The position numbers and the translations under genes are program-made. A model generated the notes under the pieces. The model saw only the letters and a list, made by a program, of their open reading frames with translations, ran no database searches and had not been told where the DNA came from. A DNA stretch of 64,000 nucleotides from Vulcanimicrobium sp035943995 (GTDB taxonomy: Bacteria > Vulcanimicrobiota > Vulcanimicrobiia > Vulcanimicrobiales > Vulcanimicrobiaceae), in assembly GCA_035943995.1 (NCBI GenBank), contig DASZBS010000114.1:1-64000 (forward strand), written 5' to 3'. Below are positions 1-8,481 of the stretch, one piece after another (positions within the stretch are counted from its first letter, which is position 1; each line of letters begins with the position of its first letter).

Positions 1-111
1 AGCGGGGCAAGCCGAAGCTCGTCCAGACCGCACACATGGTGAATCGCGAGATTCGGCTGCATAAATCCCGGCGAGCCTTCCGATCCCGCAACCGCAAGTC
101 CTTGGCTGCCG
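1..111. other. Window edge, no supported gene
   Basis: Both strands have short open frames running off the left edge, but none shows a recognisable motif or a convincing start. The minus strand could carry the next gene of the small operon at 112-974. I see nothing I can name here. Confidence 0.3.
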
Positions 112-429
112 TCACCACACCATGCCGCCGTGCGCGAGATAGTCGTGGACTGCCTCCAGAGCGTCGTGCTGGTGCTTGCGTATCTTCATGCCCAACAGGA
201 TTTCGGCGTGGTCGGCGGCGGCCTGGAGATCCTCCGCGACCGCACCTTTGCGCCGTGACACGATGGCCAGCAGCAGAGTCGACACCAGCCCGTTCGGCCC
301 GCACGATACCTCGTAGGTGAGAAACGCTTCGCGCAGCGTTCGTTCTGGTTCGGTTCGCGCAGCTCGCGTCCAGTCGATGCCGAACTCCGCGAACTTCGCC
401 GGAGCTGCGAACGGTACGACGTTCTTCAT
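112..429 (-). CDS. Small hypothetical protein (105 aa)
   Basis: I do not recognise this protein. It is soluble-looking, with a hydrophobic stretch near the middle (around STLLLAIVSRR) and an acidic/alanine helix after it, and it has no signal peptide. The ATG at 429 follows the stop of the upstream minus-strand gene (431) by one base, so the two are almost certainly co-translated. It is the last of three small genes read right to left from 974. The setting in an accessory region beside defence-type genes suggests a mobile or phage origin, but the sequence itself gives no function. Confidence 0.55.
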   Translation of the reverse strand: MKNVVPFAAPAKFAEFGIDWTRAARTEPERTLREAFLTYEVSCGPNGLVSTLLLAIVSRRKGAVAEDLQAAADHAEILLGMKIRKHQHDALEAVHDYLAHGGMVW

Positions 430-430
430 G

Positions 431-667
431 CTACCGCTGCCCCGTGATCCACGCGACGAACAGCATGCCGCACAGGAAGGCGAAGTACCAGTCGAAGAAC
501 CGGCCGGCTCCGCGCGCGGCCTTCACCTCCTGACGAAACCGGTGCATGGACGGGCCGAACCGGTAGCGGTAGTCGGCCTCCTCCACCCAGTCGTCCCAGA
601 AGAGACGCACGGCGAGCCAGATCACGCGCAGGAACCGAGGCGCGTCGGCGTACGGGCTACGGCGCAT
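431..667 (-). CDS. Small HTH-like protein with C-terminal membrane helix
   Basis: The ATG at 667 is chosen over the one at 676 because it lies inside an ATGCGCCGTAG overlap with the upstream gene's stop. Residues about 10-50 align with the neighbouring product of 657-974: both have RV-W-L then EADYR/IADYR, a RFG turn and F-R-(E/D)-V. This is the pattern of an HTH of the DeoR/WYL-regulator N-terminal kind. The remaining tail here is a single hydrophobic helix ending WITGQR, so the protein looks like a DNA-binding-type domain anchored to the membrane. It is a probable duplicate of its neighbour with a swapped tail. The function is unknown. Confidence 0.5.
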   Translation of the reverse strand: MRRSPYADAPRFLRVIWLAVRLFWDDWVEEADYRYRFGPSMHRFRQEVKAARGAGRFFDWYFAFLCGMLFVAWITGQR

Positions 668-974
668 CGGAATCACGGTTGAAGGAGAGCATGCGGTAGT
701 GGTTTGCCGCGACGGTCTCGAGGTAGAAGCCGGCCTGCCGCAGCAACGCGACGTCCCGCCGGAACGATCGCACCGAGACGCCGAAGCGGCGCCGGTAGTC
801 CGCGATGGTCACCGACTCGCGACGGGCGAATAGTGCGGTGAGCCAGACGACGCGGACGATGTGGAAGGCCACGCCGCCGCGGTTGGTGTGCGGGCTCGCG
901 CCACCACGGCGCGGCCGGGTTTTCGACGCGAGCGCGTCGAATCGTGAGTGTGTCATTCGGTGGGTAACTTCCAT
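657..974 (-). CDS. Small HTH (DeoR/WYL N-terminal-like) protein
   Basis: A 105-residue basic protein whose C-terminal two thirds fit a winged-helix regulator head: a first helix (VVWLTALFARRES), IADYRRRFGVSVRSFRRDV as the turn and recognition helix, then a short wing (FYLETV..NHYRML). Full WYL regulators have a ligand domain of 200 or more residues after this; here it is missing. It is the first gene of the 974 to 112 operon and overlaps the next gene by 11 bases. M1 (974) or M7 (956) could be the start. A local DNA-binding regulator is the best inference. Confidence 0.5.
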   Translation of the reverse strand: MEVTHRMTHSRFDALASKTRPRRGGASPHTNRGGVAFHIVRVVWLTALFARRESVTIADYRRRFGVSVRSFRRDVALLRQAGFYLETVAANHYRMLSFNRDSDAP

Positions 975-1139
975 CGGGTGACAGACTCGGTCGGTGTTGA
1001 TAGCACCGGCCGGGTCGCTATATTATGCGCGCGTTTGCGCGTAGCAAGATTATAGCATTCAAAGGGCTGAGAAGCAAGTGGATGTTATTGAATCTATTTG
1101 ATTCTACAGATTCACACGCGACGTCGCCTGCGCCTTATC
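975..1139. other. AT-rich intergenic region
   Basis: This spacer is clearly richer in A and T than the chromosome to the right (for example around 1015-1070). It lies upstream of the minus-strand operon at 974, so it is the likely promoter region for those genes. It also contains a repeated TGCGCG motif near 1025-1042. No exact -35/-10 pair is claimed. Confidence 0.35.
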
Positions 1140-2042
1140 TCACCGTACATTGCCTTCGTAGATGGCCTTAGCCCGCTGATTCCACTTTCGCAGGTTCGCG
1201 TGGTACCTCTTGACTTTTTCGGATGCTGCAATCTCCGTGTTCTCTTTGATACCTCGTTTCTTACACTCCTTTTCACGAGTTAATCCGTCCACACGCTCAT
1301 AAAGGTCGGGAGTCGCGGTTTCGACCAACACGCTCGGCATTTCCAAGTATTCGCGTAGCGAGATCGCGGCTAACGGGTGTATCTTTTTATTGATCGCGAA
1401 ATCGCACAGAGACCGATATCGGTCGCCGACAAGAAAGCAATTTAGGATTGATACAGCAGGATCTCTGCCGAGAGCATAGAGCACGGAGTTGCCCTGATAT
1501 GGAATAACCACGTATCGCCGTATTGAACTCGCCGGAATCGACCCGTTGTAGCAAATGTTGCCGAAGTGTTCGCGACACGTTCCAGTCATTGACTGGAAGA
1601 TCAAGGGATCGATCTCCCTCGTGAGGTCTTCAATTCGCTCAATGGATGCGAGGCGCCGCGGTATCTCCTCACCAAGTGCTCTCGCATCCGAAAATACTTG
1701 AACGATGAAGTCTTCGTCGGGATAGAACAGTGTCGGGTCCAACGAAATCTCGTCGACCTCGAACAATGCCATGTCTGAAACCTCATCACCTGCACCTTGG
1801 CCATAATATAGGCCGTAGACGTCCGACAGATAGACCATCCCTGGTCGGGTCGGAGCCGCATCCCAATTCGTGCTCTCTTTGAATTCGTTCCATGGCAGAA
1901 GTCCGCGGTCAAGGATGTCGTCGACACACTTCGCGTCGGTTCCATGAAAAATCACGACGACGCCCTCCCGTCGGCGAGCGGGATCATAGACACCTTGACC
2001 GATAGAGGAGATACTAAGCCGAACTTCGAGCTCACTATCCAC
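1140..2042 (-). CDS. Possible ADP-ribosyltransferase-like protein (300 aa)
   Basis: I do not recognise a named family. The N-terminal 100 residues have the look of an ART/PARP-type fold: VVVIFHGTDAKCVDDILDRG puts an HGT at residues 33-35 before an (I/L)L-x-x-GL helix, followed by GMVYLSD with Tyr71. That would match the His-Tyr of an H-Y-E active site, but the Glu is not assigned and this remains an inference. The C-terminal part is helical and charged. The start is a GTG at 2042. It lies 29 bases downstream of a membrane-protein gene on the same strand, so the two probably form one unit. Base composition is lower in GC than the core genes, suggesting transfer. A toxin or defence effector is possible. 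Confidence 0.45.
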   Translation of the reverse strand: MDSELEVRLSISSIGQGVYDPARRREGVVVIFHGTDAKCVDDILDRGLLPWNEFKESTNWDAAPTRPGMVYLSDVYGLYYGQGAGDEVSDMALFEVDEISLDPTLFYPDEDFIVQVFSDARALGEEIPRRLASIERIEDLTREIDPLIFQSMTGTCREHFGNICYNGSIPASSIRRYVVIPYQGNSVLYALGRDPAVSILNCFLVGDRYRSLCDFAINKKIHPLAAISLREYLEMPSVLVETATPDLYERVDGLTREKECKKRGIKENTEIAASEKVKRYHANLRKWNQRAKAIYEGNVR

Positions 2043-2071
2043 ATCTTGCCGACCCGCTCGCGCTCACCGAT

Positions 2072-2674
2072 CTACGTCGGATTAAGGGGCGGCGTGTCTT
2101 GAGGAGATGCTGTTTTCGCGGCGTTCGCAAAAACGTCGTCAATGTTTGGTCGTTTGCGAGAAGCGAACCAATTGCGGTCGAGTAGCGACCAAAACGGCAT
2201 CGGATTCAATGCGTAGTAGAGTTCTGCCGTTTTGCTTTCATCATACCACGAGAACATGTCCTTTGAGTAGTAGAGCCCGAAAGCGTCCCTACGCCGATCC
2301 CGCCATATTTTGATGGCTTGCATCACGATATATCCCGCGGAAAACGCGATTATCAAGAAGCCGGCGATTGCGGAGAAATTTACGCGCTCTTGGACGTGTG
2401 TTGCGGCGGCACCCATCGGCACGGCCGCGGCGACAAGCAGTGCTCCGGCGGCGAACAGAGCACGAGCGCTAAGACGCGCGCGGTAGCGCATCCCCTTTTG
2501 AAGGCTTTCCTGCTCAATGTCGATAGAAGAGCCGATATCGGTCCACGTATCCGGCGTTGCGCCATCCTCGGCGAAGCGGAAGCTCCACCAACTTAGTGCG
2601 ATACCGCCAAGCGGAAGAAGCGCGGCCAACCAATCATATAAATCTTTCGATTGCAATATCATGTTCTGACCCAC
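2072..2674 (-). CDS. Three-helix membrane protein (200 aa)
   Basis: Hydrophobic segments lie at about residues 14-32 (LAALLPLGGIALSWWSF), 70-92 (ALFAAGALLVAAAVPMG) and 102-120 (AIAGFLIIAFSAGYIVM). A cytosolic, aromatic-rich tail of about 75 residues follows. No enzymatic motif is visible. The start could be M1 (2674) or M5 (2662). It heads a two-gene unit with the possible ADP-ribosyltransferase-like gene at 1140-2042. A perfect 20-base palindrome lies about 55-75 bases upstream of the start. A membrane partner or effector in an antiphage or toxin module is plausible, but no family is recognised. Confidence 0.5.
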   Translation of the reverse strand: MGQNMILQSKDLYDWLAALLPLGGIALSWWSFRFAEDGATPDTWTDIGSSIDIEQESLQKGMRYRARLSARALFAAGALLVAAAVPMGAAATHVQERVNFSAIAGFLIIAFSAGYIVMQAIKIWRDRRRDAFGLYYSKDMFSWYDESKTAELYYALNPMPFWSLLDRNWFASRKRPNIDDVFANAAKTASPQDTPPLNPT

Positions 2675-2727
2675 GATGGTGCGGCCGCCGTAAGCGGCCC
2701 GGCATGTGCTCGATTGACTTCAGTGCG

Positions 2728-2747
2728 AGTGCCAACGCGTTGGCACT
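2728..2747. promoter_or_regulatory. 20-bp perfect palindrome, possible operator
   Basis: AGTGCCAACGCGTTGGCACT reads the same on both strands. It sits upstream of the minus-strand membrane-protein gene starting at 2674. With no loop it suits a dimeric repressor or recombinase site better than a terminator. No regulator is identified. Confidence 0.45.
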
Positions 2748-2956
2748 TTGGTGGTGGCGCGAGCGCCCCAGGTGACCGCGGTAACACATGTGGCTCCGAG
2801 AGGGTTCGAGGACAAGCCGTGGTTCGCGGCGAGCACGCAGCCCCACGGCCCCTTCCTCGGTACGGCGATCTTCCGTCTTAGGGTCATAGACCATGCCTAA
2901 CGCACTCGCACGACGTTTGCACAGTGAATTCACAATCAGACATGTGCGCGATCGCC

Positions 2957-3204
2957 CGCGCTGCGATATTCGGACGGCGGCGCCGAGACACGGATCTGCG
3001 TCTGCCCTCAGGTCGATGATGTAGTCGCGCGAATCGCCAAGGTACACTTGCCGCAGCACGGTGCCTGAGAGGCGTCGTTTCCCTTCTCCTGATAGCCTAC
3101 CGCGTCATCGGCGATCGCGGCGAACGTCACCGAGTGCGGGCGGACGCACAGCGTCACCGGCTCGAGCTGTTTAGCATCAGATCATCGCGCACGCGCCAGC
3201 GCGA
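2957..3204 (-). pseudogene. Decayed 3' fragment of an ABC-transporter ATPase gene
   Basis: This stretch aligns base for base with about 8543-8790, the 3' part of the intact ABC ATPase gene, in the same orientation. Shared landmarks include VGYQE, VLRQVYLGDSRDY and the block that encodes SAPPSEN in the intact copy. It is not functional: relative to the intact gene it has lost one base just before the LSG-VLRQ segment and gained one just after IIDL. Its last codons are missing and its 5' end stops abruptly about 20 bases before the qatD stop. The copies differ at many positions, so this is an old or imported paralogue rather than a recent duplication. It forms the left border of the Qat operon. 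Confidence 0.8.
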
Positions 3205-3222
3205 GATCTTGCGCGACGTTTT

Positions 3223-3996
3223 CTAGTACTGAAGAATTGTTTCCAACGCTCCGCGTGCGTTCTCTGTTAATTGAGACCGTGCAATTCCGACGTTCACGTC
3301 CCACAATCGCGCCAACTGCGTTTGGAGGTTTAGTACTCTCGACGGAAGGACCGGGGCCGGTCCGTCCATGATCAATGGCCCATCGGTCTCGGTTAGGACC
3401 CGTGACCTCGGGAACGAACGAATGCGTGACAACCCGGCCTCGTTCGCAAACATCGCGCTGTTAATCGAAAAATAGCAGCCAAGATCGACGGCCCTGCGCG
3501 TCTCTTTGGCGCTTCCCGTGAACCAATGCAGGATCTTTGTATGCCCAGAGTCCGCAATGTGCACTTCTATCGCGTCAAGCACTCTAGTGACGGCTCGCGG
3601 AGAATGGAAAGAGATCAACTTCGGTGCATCATTACGGGCGATGCTGAGAATCTCGCTTAGCACGAGTTCCTGCAAGGGTAGTGAAGATCTATTCTGGATT
3701 CTCCCGTCAAGTCCGATCTCTCCGACTACGCGGGCCCCAGTTAGCAACGTAGCAAAACGCTGTAAGTCGGCCTCACGCGTAGCAGCCAGTTCCGGATGCA
3801 ATCCGAGCCCAACCATGATAAACGGCGAGTCACTAAACAAATCCATATTCTTAGCGTAGGCTCTGGGAGTTGTGGTCATCCCAAGGGTCAAGATCTGATG
3901 ATCGTCGATGTCCCTGCGAACAGCGTCTATGTCTCTGTATAAATCGAGATGACAGTGGAAGTCGTGACCCGAGCTCCGATTCAGAGCGAAGCGCAT
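3223..3996 (-). CDS. qatD: QatD: TatD-family nuclease of the Qat defence system
   Basis: A 257-residue TatD-type metal-dependent hydrolase. The N-terminal metal site is FHCHLDL (His14, His16). Further family marks are GLGLHPE near 63-69, GEIGLDGR near 92-99, a SFHS strand, the LHWFTG loop and the terminal TETDGP motif (catalytic Asp). TatD enzymes act as exo/endo-DNases. In QatABCD, TatD is the fourth component of an antiphage module. The ATG at 3996 overlaps the qatC stop by one base, and it is the last gene of the operon. What QatD cuts during defence is not established by the sequence. Confidence 0.85.
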   Translation of the reverse strand: MRFALNRSSGHDFHCHLDLYRDIDAVRRDIDDHQILTLGMTTTPRAYAKNMDLFSDSPFIMVGLGLHPELAATREADLQRFATLLTGARVVGEIGLDGRIQNRSSLPLQELVLSEILSIARNDAPKLISFHSPRAVTRVLDAIEVHIADSGHTKILHWFTGSAKETRRAVDLGCYFSINSAMFANEAGLSRIRSFPRSRVLTETDGPLIMDGPAPVLPSRVLNLQTQLARLWDVNVGIARSQLTENARGALETILQY

Positions 3997-5348
3997 TACG
4001 CGCCGACCGTGTGCGCTGCCCGCAGTAACCCATCGATTTCACGCATGCCGCGCACATAGACAGCGGCATACTCGCGGATTTCGTCACAGCAGTCTGTCAT
4101 CGGGCCTGACCTATAGACATCGACGGCTGCCCGCGCCGGGTCCTCGACTACCCGCGCGGCTGCGGCTTTAAATGCACGAATATCATCTCCACGTGGATCT
4201 CCAGACAAAATCGGTGCAGAGTATAAATCCGGCGTAAAGTAGTATCCAGGTGTCGGGTCCGCACTGCGCCATCCGGCCGCGAGTGCCGCCCGACGAATGA
4301 TGCACGCCGTGCAACTGCCACAATGTAAGAGGCTTGTCGATTGTCGAAATAACTGTGCTGCCTTTGCGCAGGACACTGTGACGGGTATAACGTCGCGGAG
4401 CGCCGTCGCATTCGCGCCAGCAAGCATCTCCCCTTTGGTCTTGAAGCGATATGGGTCACGCAGGTCGATCTTGAGACCTAGGGCGCTTAAAGTCTCTCGA
4501 TAGCGAGCCAGAAAGAACGGGTGAGTTGTCTTGGTGCTATTTGATGCCATGCGCGTAACATCGGTCGGAACATTTAATGCGATCAGGCCGTTCTCCGGTA
4601 TAACCAGAGTGACCTGATCAGGTAGATAGCTGGTTGCGATGAAGGTTCCGAAAGAAAGGAAAAGAATCGAACGGGCGCGCTGTGAGCTTTCGCTCGAGAA
4701 GCGTAAAGTCGACGGAAGTTGTACATGTTGCCGTATATGAGCAAGCGGCGTGTCGGGATAGTTTCGACGGAGCTCGCGGAGCACGTCGTTCTGTGGACCG
4801 GCAGTCTGTCGCTCGCCAGCGGTACTCGCGAGGAGCAACGGCTCGGCGTCGTTCAGCATATCGACCGCGCCAATCGCGCTGTCCAGACCGCCTGAAAGCA
4901 AGCTAACACGATTCGTCCGAAATCGCGGCACATGCGGCGCCGCGAATCCGAGCTCCGAAATCGAAACGGTGCGCTGTCGGAATGAGAATCTCCACATGTC
5001 ATTCGATAAGAATCGCAGCCCTGGCACGAGCACCTCGGCCGCGTGAGCCCAGAGCTGCGGGTCCGAAACTTCGACCTCTACGTCCAAATGCCGAGTCCAA
5101 CTATCGTCACCGTATTCTTCGCGGCTCGAGCAGAGGTCAGCAGTGTAGACGCCGAGTGCCACGGAAAGTAGATCAAGGCCAAGCTCCGACGGCCGTAAGC
5201 CCAACCGTCGCAAAGTGGCCCGAATGGGACCGAAACGTACGTCACCTACCCAGTCACGCAGACTTAGCCGGAGCGGAAGCGGAGCCAACGGATCATTGCT
5301 CACACGTAAATTCGACGGGCCAAAGCCGACCACCACGGTTCTATGCAT
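3996..5348 (-). CDS. qatC: QatC: QueC-like PP-loop protein of the Qat system
   Basis: A QueC-like (7-cyano-7-deazaguanine synthase-like) protein. The PP-loop ATP site is LLSGGLDSA (SGGLDS at about residues 152-157). An ENGLIALNVP segment is typical of QueC. A zinc-type cysteine cluster HCGSCTAC lies at about 343-349, with a further Cys near 327. It is longer than QueC (450 against about 230 residues) because of an N-terminal extension of about 145 residues. I place the start at the ATG at 5348, inside an ATGCATAG overlap with the qatB stop, rather than at 5378. No other queuosine genes are nearby, so a defence role is far more likely than tRNA modification. Confidence 0.85.
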   Translation of the reverse strand: MHRTVVVGFGPSNLRVSNDPLAPLPLRLSLRDWVGDVRFGPIRATLRRLGLRPSELGLDLLSVALGVYTADLCSSREEYGDDSWTRHLDVEVEVSDPQLWAHAAEVLVPGLRFLSNDMWRFSFRQRTVSISELGFAAPHVPRFRTNRVSLLSGGLDSAIGAVDMLNDAEPLLLASTAGERQTAGPQNDVLRELRRNYPDTPLAHIRQHVQLPSTLRFSSESSQRARSILFLSFGTFIATSYLPDQVTLVIPENGLIALNVPTDVTRMASNSTKTTHPFFLARYRETLSALGLKIDLRDPYRFKTKGEMLAGANATALRDVIPVTVSCAKAAQLFRQSTSLLHCGSCTACIIRRAALAAGWRSADPTPGYYFTPDLYSAPILSGDPRGDDIRAFKAAAARVVEDPARAAVDVYRSGPMTDCCDEIREYAAVYVRGMREIDGLLRAAHTVGA

Positions 5349-6198
5349 CGCGGTTCGGCTCGTCGAGCGCTCCCACAATGTCCCACGCCGCTGCGAATAC
5401 GTGCTTCATGGTTGACTCGGTGAATGCGGCGCTAAGTGGCCTTCCGGCATCGATCTCACGGGATACACGTCCTTCAACAGCTGCCGCGATGAAATCGCGT
5501 ACATCTCGCTCCAGTGATTCATACGCGAAGTCGGTGGGCGCGCGCCCCTGACCTTTGGCGCTAACGTCTATCATAAATCGGCGATATATCGCGTTGCATA
5601 CGAACCTCGTGAAGAAGGCGGTCATCTGCCCCTCGTCCAGCTCCGCGATGTCGGCAATGCCGAGATCGTTAAGCTCGAGAACGCAATCAAATAATGCCTC
5701 GCGCGCAAGATCATCGTCGATTGATTCCACTGATGGACAAATCGCGTCAATGATCGCCGCGAATACTTCGCGAGCTGACTGTCCAACCAGCGTGCCGAGA
5801 TTTAGCGCGAGTAGAGCGGCATCAACACCCGCGGCCTGAATCGTCCGCAAGACGCCAGCAACGTCAGCCGCTGCACGAGATGCGCGGGCCATTCGCGCCG
5901 CACCGGAAGTCCCGCCATGCAGCCCATCACGAACATAACGGCCTAATGACCGTTCGAGCGAGGGACTCTCTTTAAAGCGGGCATATTCTGTAAACGCGCG
6001 GCGAGAATACGCGAGATCCACTGGGTTCTCAGGGCTCTCGCGCTCTACAGGATCGCCGTCGTACTCGTCTTCCGGCGCTCCACCTATTACAGGAAACCCA
6101 GATAGAACAGCTTTGCGATCGTCCTCGTCGTCCTTGAGGAAATCAGGGATCAGCTGCGACGACGGCTGTGGTCCGCCGAACGCATTTGAGGTCCCCAT
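5341..6198 (-). CDS. qatB: QatB: uncharacterised component of the Qat system
   Basis: A 285-residue protein with no recognised catalytic motif. The first 60 residues are polar and acidic (DDEDDRKAV, EDEYDGDPVERES) and probably disordered. The rest is alanine-rich and helical, with no signal or membrane segment. Its identity rests on position: it lies between the KAP ATPase and the QueC-like gene, exactly where QatB sits in QatABCD loci. The ATG at 6198 shares a base with the TAA of qatA (TAATG), so translation is coupled. Confidence 0.75.
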   Translation of the reverse strand: MGTSNAFGGPQPSSQLIPDFLKDDEDDRKAVLSGFPVIGGAPEDEYDGDPVERESPENPVDLAYSRRAFTEYARFKESPSLERSLGRYVRDGLHGGTSGAARMARASRAAADVAGVLRTIQAAGVDAALLALNLGTLVGQSAREVFAAIIDAICPSVESIDDDLAREALFDCVLELNDLGIADIAELDEGQMTAFFTRFVCNAIYRRFMIDVSAKGQGRAPTDFAYESLERDVRDFIAAAVEGRVSREIDAGRPLSAAFTESTMKHVFAAAWDIVGALDEPNRDA

Positions 6199-8081
6199 TA
6201 AGAATTCAATGTCGCGGCGGCCTTGGCCGCGCGGGCTAACTTAACATTATCGGACTGTGACTGCCAAGCTCCCAGCAGAGAATTAACCGCGCCCCCAACG
6301 GAAGCATCACGCGCAACTGCAACGAGTCGTGCCGGAGGCCATGTGCCAAGCTGGGACATCGGTAGTCCTTCAAGAAACCGAATGAACCTCATTTGGAGTT
6401 CTGGGCGCGATTTCACAAGGTATTCGATCGCCTTAAGTTCGTTTGGCTCGCGGGTTAGGTCGCCGTTCTCGCGGACGCGCTCAAAGATGACTTCCGCGAT
6501 GACGTTTGCGTGATCTCGGCTCAATGATCCGAATCGGGCTGTGACGGCCGAAGCATTGAGCTTGTTTCCGGATCCAAGTATCTCGACCAACTCCTGCAGC
6601 TCTTGTGACAGAGAGTCGCCACCCACAAAGTCAACGAGGCGCTCGCGCGATACGAAAAAGTAGGCGCGCAAGTCGCGATCGCCCAGGGTTGGTTCCAACT
6701 TCAGCCAGTCGCGAAGTTGCTCAGTGTCGCCCTTGCCGAGAACGGTTTCGATCGCAGCATCCGAAATCGGGTCGCCCTGGCTATCGGCTCGTCCTATAGC
6801 CTTCTCAAGCTCCGCTAACGCCGGCACTTGTCCGTTTCGAGATCCCGCAACACTGGCTGAAAGAGTCCCATAGGCATCCGCATTGCGGCGCTCTAACACC
6901 ATGAGCTTTGCGAGAGCCGCCAGGGAGACGTTATCCTTTAGACGATATGCGACTGCGACGCGTATTCGAAGCATAAGCGTATTGAGAAAGCGTTTTACTT
7001 GGCGCGGATTGCCTACATAGCGGTCCGCGAGCGGTCGCGCGATCTGGGCCGCGAGATGCAACCGTTCTTTCACAGCCTCGCGGACGCTGTGCGAGATTTC
7101 TTGATCCGCCATGCCCGCGGTCACGAGCTTTTCAAGGTCAGGCTCCTTCCATGGTTCGGTATCGGCCGCGCGGACTGACTCGAGCACGGCGGAAAATGCG
7201 CCTTCGGTCTCGCGCAACGCATCTTCGACAAGAAGTAGTGTGATATAGCGGCGAGTTTCGGCAGTTGTGAGCTGAGGAAGTCGAAAAGGGAGTTGGATTA
7301 GCTTTTCGAGATAGTTCTTAGAGAATGTAATCGCCCGCGTCGAAACGGTCGCGCCAGCTGACCGCGTGATATCCGGAAAATGTTGTCGCGCGGCATATTC
7401 GATCATGGCCTCATCAGCGCCAATCACAAAAGTCGAGCCTTTGACCGAAAGGAACAGCCGAATCGCCTCAAGCGTCGCGATCGCGTGTTCAGGTAGACAC
7501 CGATCAAGGTCGTCAACGAAGATTACCAGGCGGTCTATCTCGGCCAATTCGAGGAAGCGAGCAAAATCTTCCCGAAATTCATGAATGTGGCGATACGGCG
7601 CGTCGTCCTCGGCTTCTTTTAACCAGTCTTCCGTGGACTTGCTGTCGCCGGGTGCGACAATAGGTTCAATCAGAGCGGACGGATCAGGGACGCCCGTCGT
7701 TACAGTCATCGCTAGTCCCGCTAACTTCCGTGCGACCTTAAACCAACGGACACGACGAGCGAGTTTTCCAAGCTCCTGCTGAGCCTTAGTGAAAAGAGAG
7801 CGTTTCTTGGCAAGCTCACTTATGATGGAATCCATCAATGCAACCTTGGCGTCCTCGAAACCCTCGAATGCCCATCCGTTAAAGTAGAGGGTGAGGACAC
7901 GTTCCCGCGTGCTCAGTTCCGCCTCGACCATGCGCAGAACGCTCGACTTCCCGTACCCCCAGTCGCCGTGGACGCCAATGGTTAGCGGTGTGAGGTGCGG
8001 GGCCACGATGAGCTCGGTGATTGTGCGAGCAATCCCCGCGAAGTTTACGAGATCATCAGCTGTTTCGTGATCGACCCACAT
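6198..8081 (-). CDS. qatA: QatA: KAP-family P-loop ATPase of the Qat system
   Basis: A KAP NTPase of 627 residues. Walker A is GDWGYGKSS at about 39-47. Walker B is LVIFVDDLDRC at about 185-195, the doubled Asp pattern typical of KAP/AAA-like STAND relatives. Between them lies the usual KAP insert (about 75-165), which contains moderately hydrophobic segments. NPRQVKRFLN in the middle is the standard KAP sensor/arginine region. The C-terminal 250 residues are helical. First gene of the qatABCD operon; all later genes overlap or abut it. The ATG at 8081 has no strong Shine-Dalgarno. Known role: the ATPase is part of the Qat antiphage system; mechanism not settled. Confidence 0.88.
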   Translation of the reverse strand: MWVDHETADDLVNFAGIARTITELIVAPHLTPLTIGVHGDWGYGKSSVLRMVEAELSTRERVLTLYFNGWAFEGFEDAKVALMDSIISELAKKRSLFTKAQQELGKLARRVRWFKVARKLAGLAMTVTTGVPDPSALIEPIVAPGDSKSTEDWLKEAEDDAPYRHIHEFREDFARFLELAEIDRLVIFVDDLDRCLPEHAIATLEAIRLFLSVKGSTFVIGADEAMIEYAARQHFPDITRSAGATVSTRAITFSKNYLEKLIQLPFRLPQLTTAETRRYITLLLVEDALRETEGAFSAVLESVRAADTEPWKEPDLEKLVTAGMADQEISHSVREAVKERLHLAAQIARPLADRYVGNPRQVKRFLNTLMLRIRVAVAYRLKDNVSLAALAKLMVLERRNADAYGTLSASVAGSRNGQVPALAELEKAIGRADSQGDPISDAAIETVLGKGDTEQLRDWLKLEPTLGDRDLRAYFFVSRERLVDFVGGDSLSQELQELVEILGSGNKLNASAVTARFGSLSRDHANVIAEVIFERVRENGDLTREPNELKAIEYLVKSRPELQMRFIRFLEGLPMSQLGTWPPARLVAVARDASVGGAVNSLLGAWQSQSDNVKLARAAKAAATLNS

Positions 8082-8481
8082 TAGGAGAACGTCTCAAGAG
8101 ATCTGGTTGAATGAAACACGCGCCCACACTCTTTCGCAACGGCGTCGAGTTACGGATAGTCCGCCACCCACTTCAGCGCTCCTTCCGACCTCTTATTCCC
8201 CACGGCCTCAAATTTCGAAGACAGGCGGTATGCCCTGCACGAAGAGGCGCGGCCTCCGCATCGCGACTTGTGGGAAGGACCCATATAAAGCGTTGCGCTG
8301 GTCGGCACGGGCCGGGGGCGGCATGCCGTCGGATGGATCGCGAACATTCGCCGGTGCGGCGGCTCAACGCCGAAGCCATACGTTTTCCGGCGTGAACAGG
8401 ATACCGGCGGACGGCAATGTCGATTCCAGGCTACGATCGCGATTGCTGCACGCGGGTTACGCCAACCGCGGATCGAACCGT
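8082..8481. other. 400-bp intergenic spacer upstream of qatA
   Basis: This spacer lies between the qatA start and the stop of the ABC ATPase gene, both on the minus strand. It must hold the Qat promoter unless the operon is read through from the ABC genes. The open frames crossing it are short, arginine/proline-rich and lack motifs. One minus-strand frame (ending near 8210) has a tail that could be gene debris, but I cannot identify it. Confidence 0.4.

Noticed and set aside
3996..5348. Genuine queuosine-pathway QueC
   Set aside because: It is twice the usual length, has no queD/E/F neighbours and lies inside a Qat gene set.
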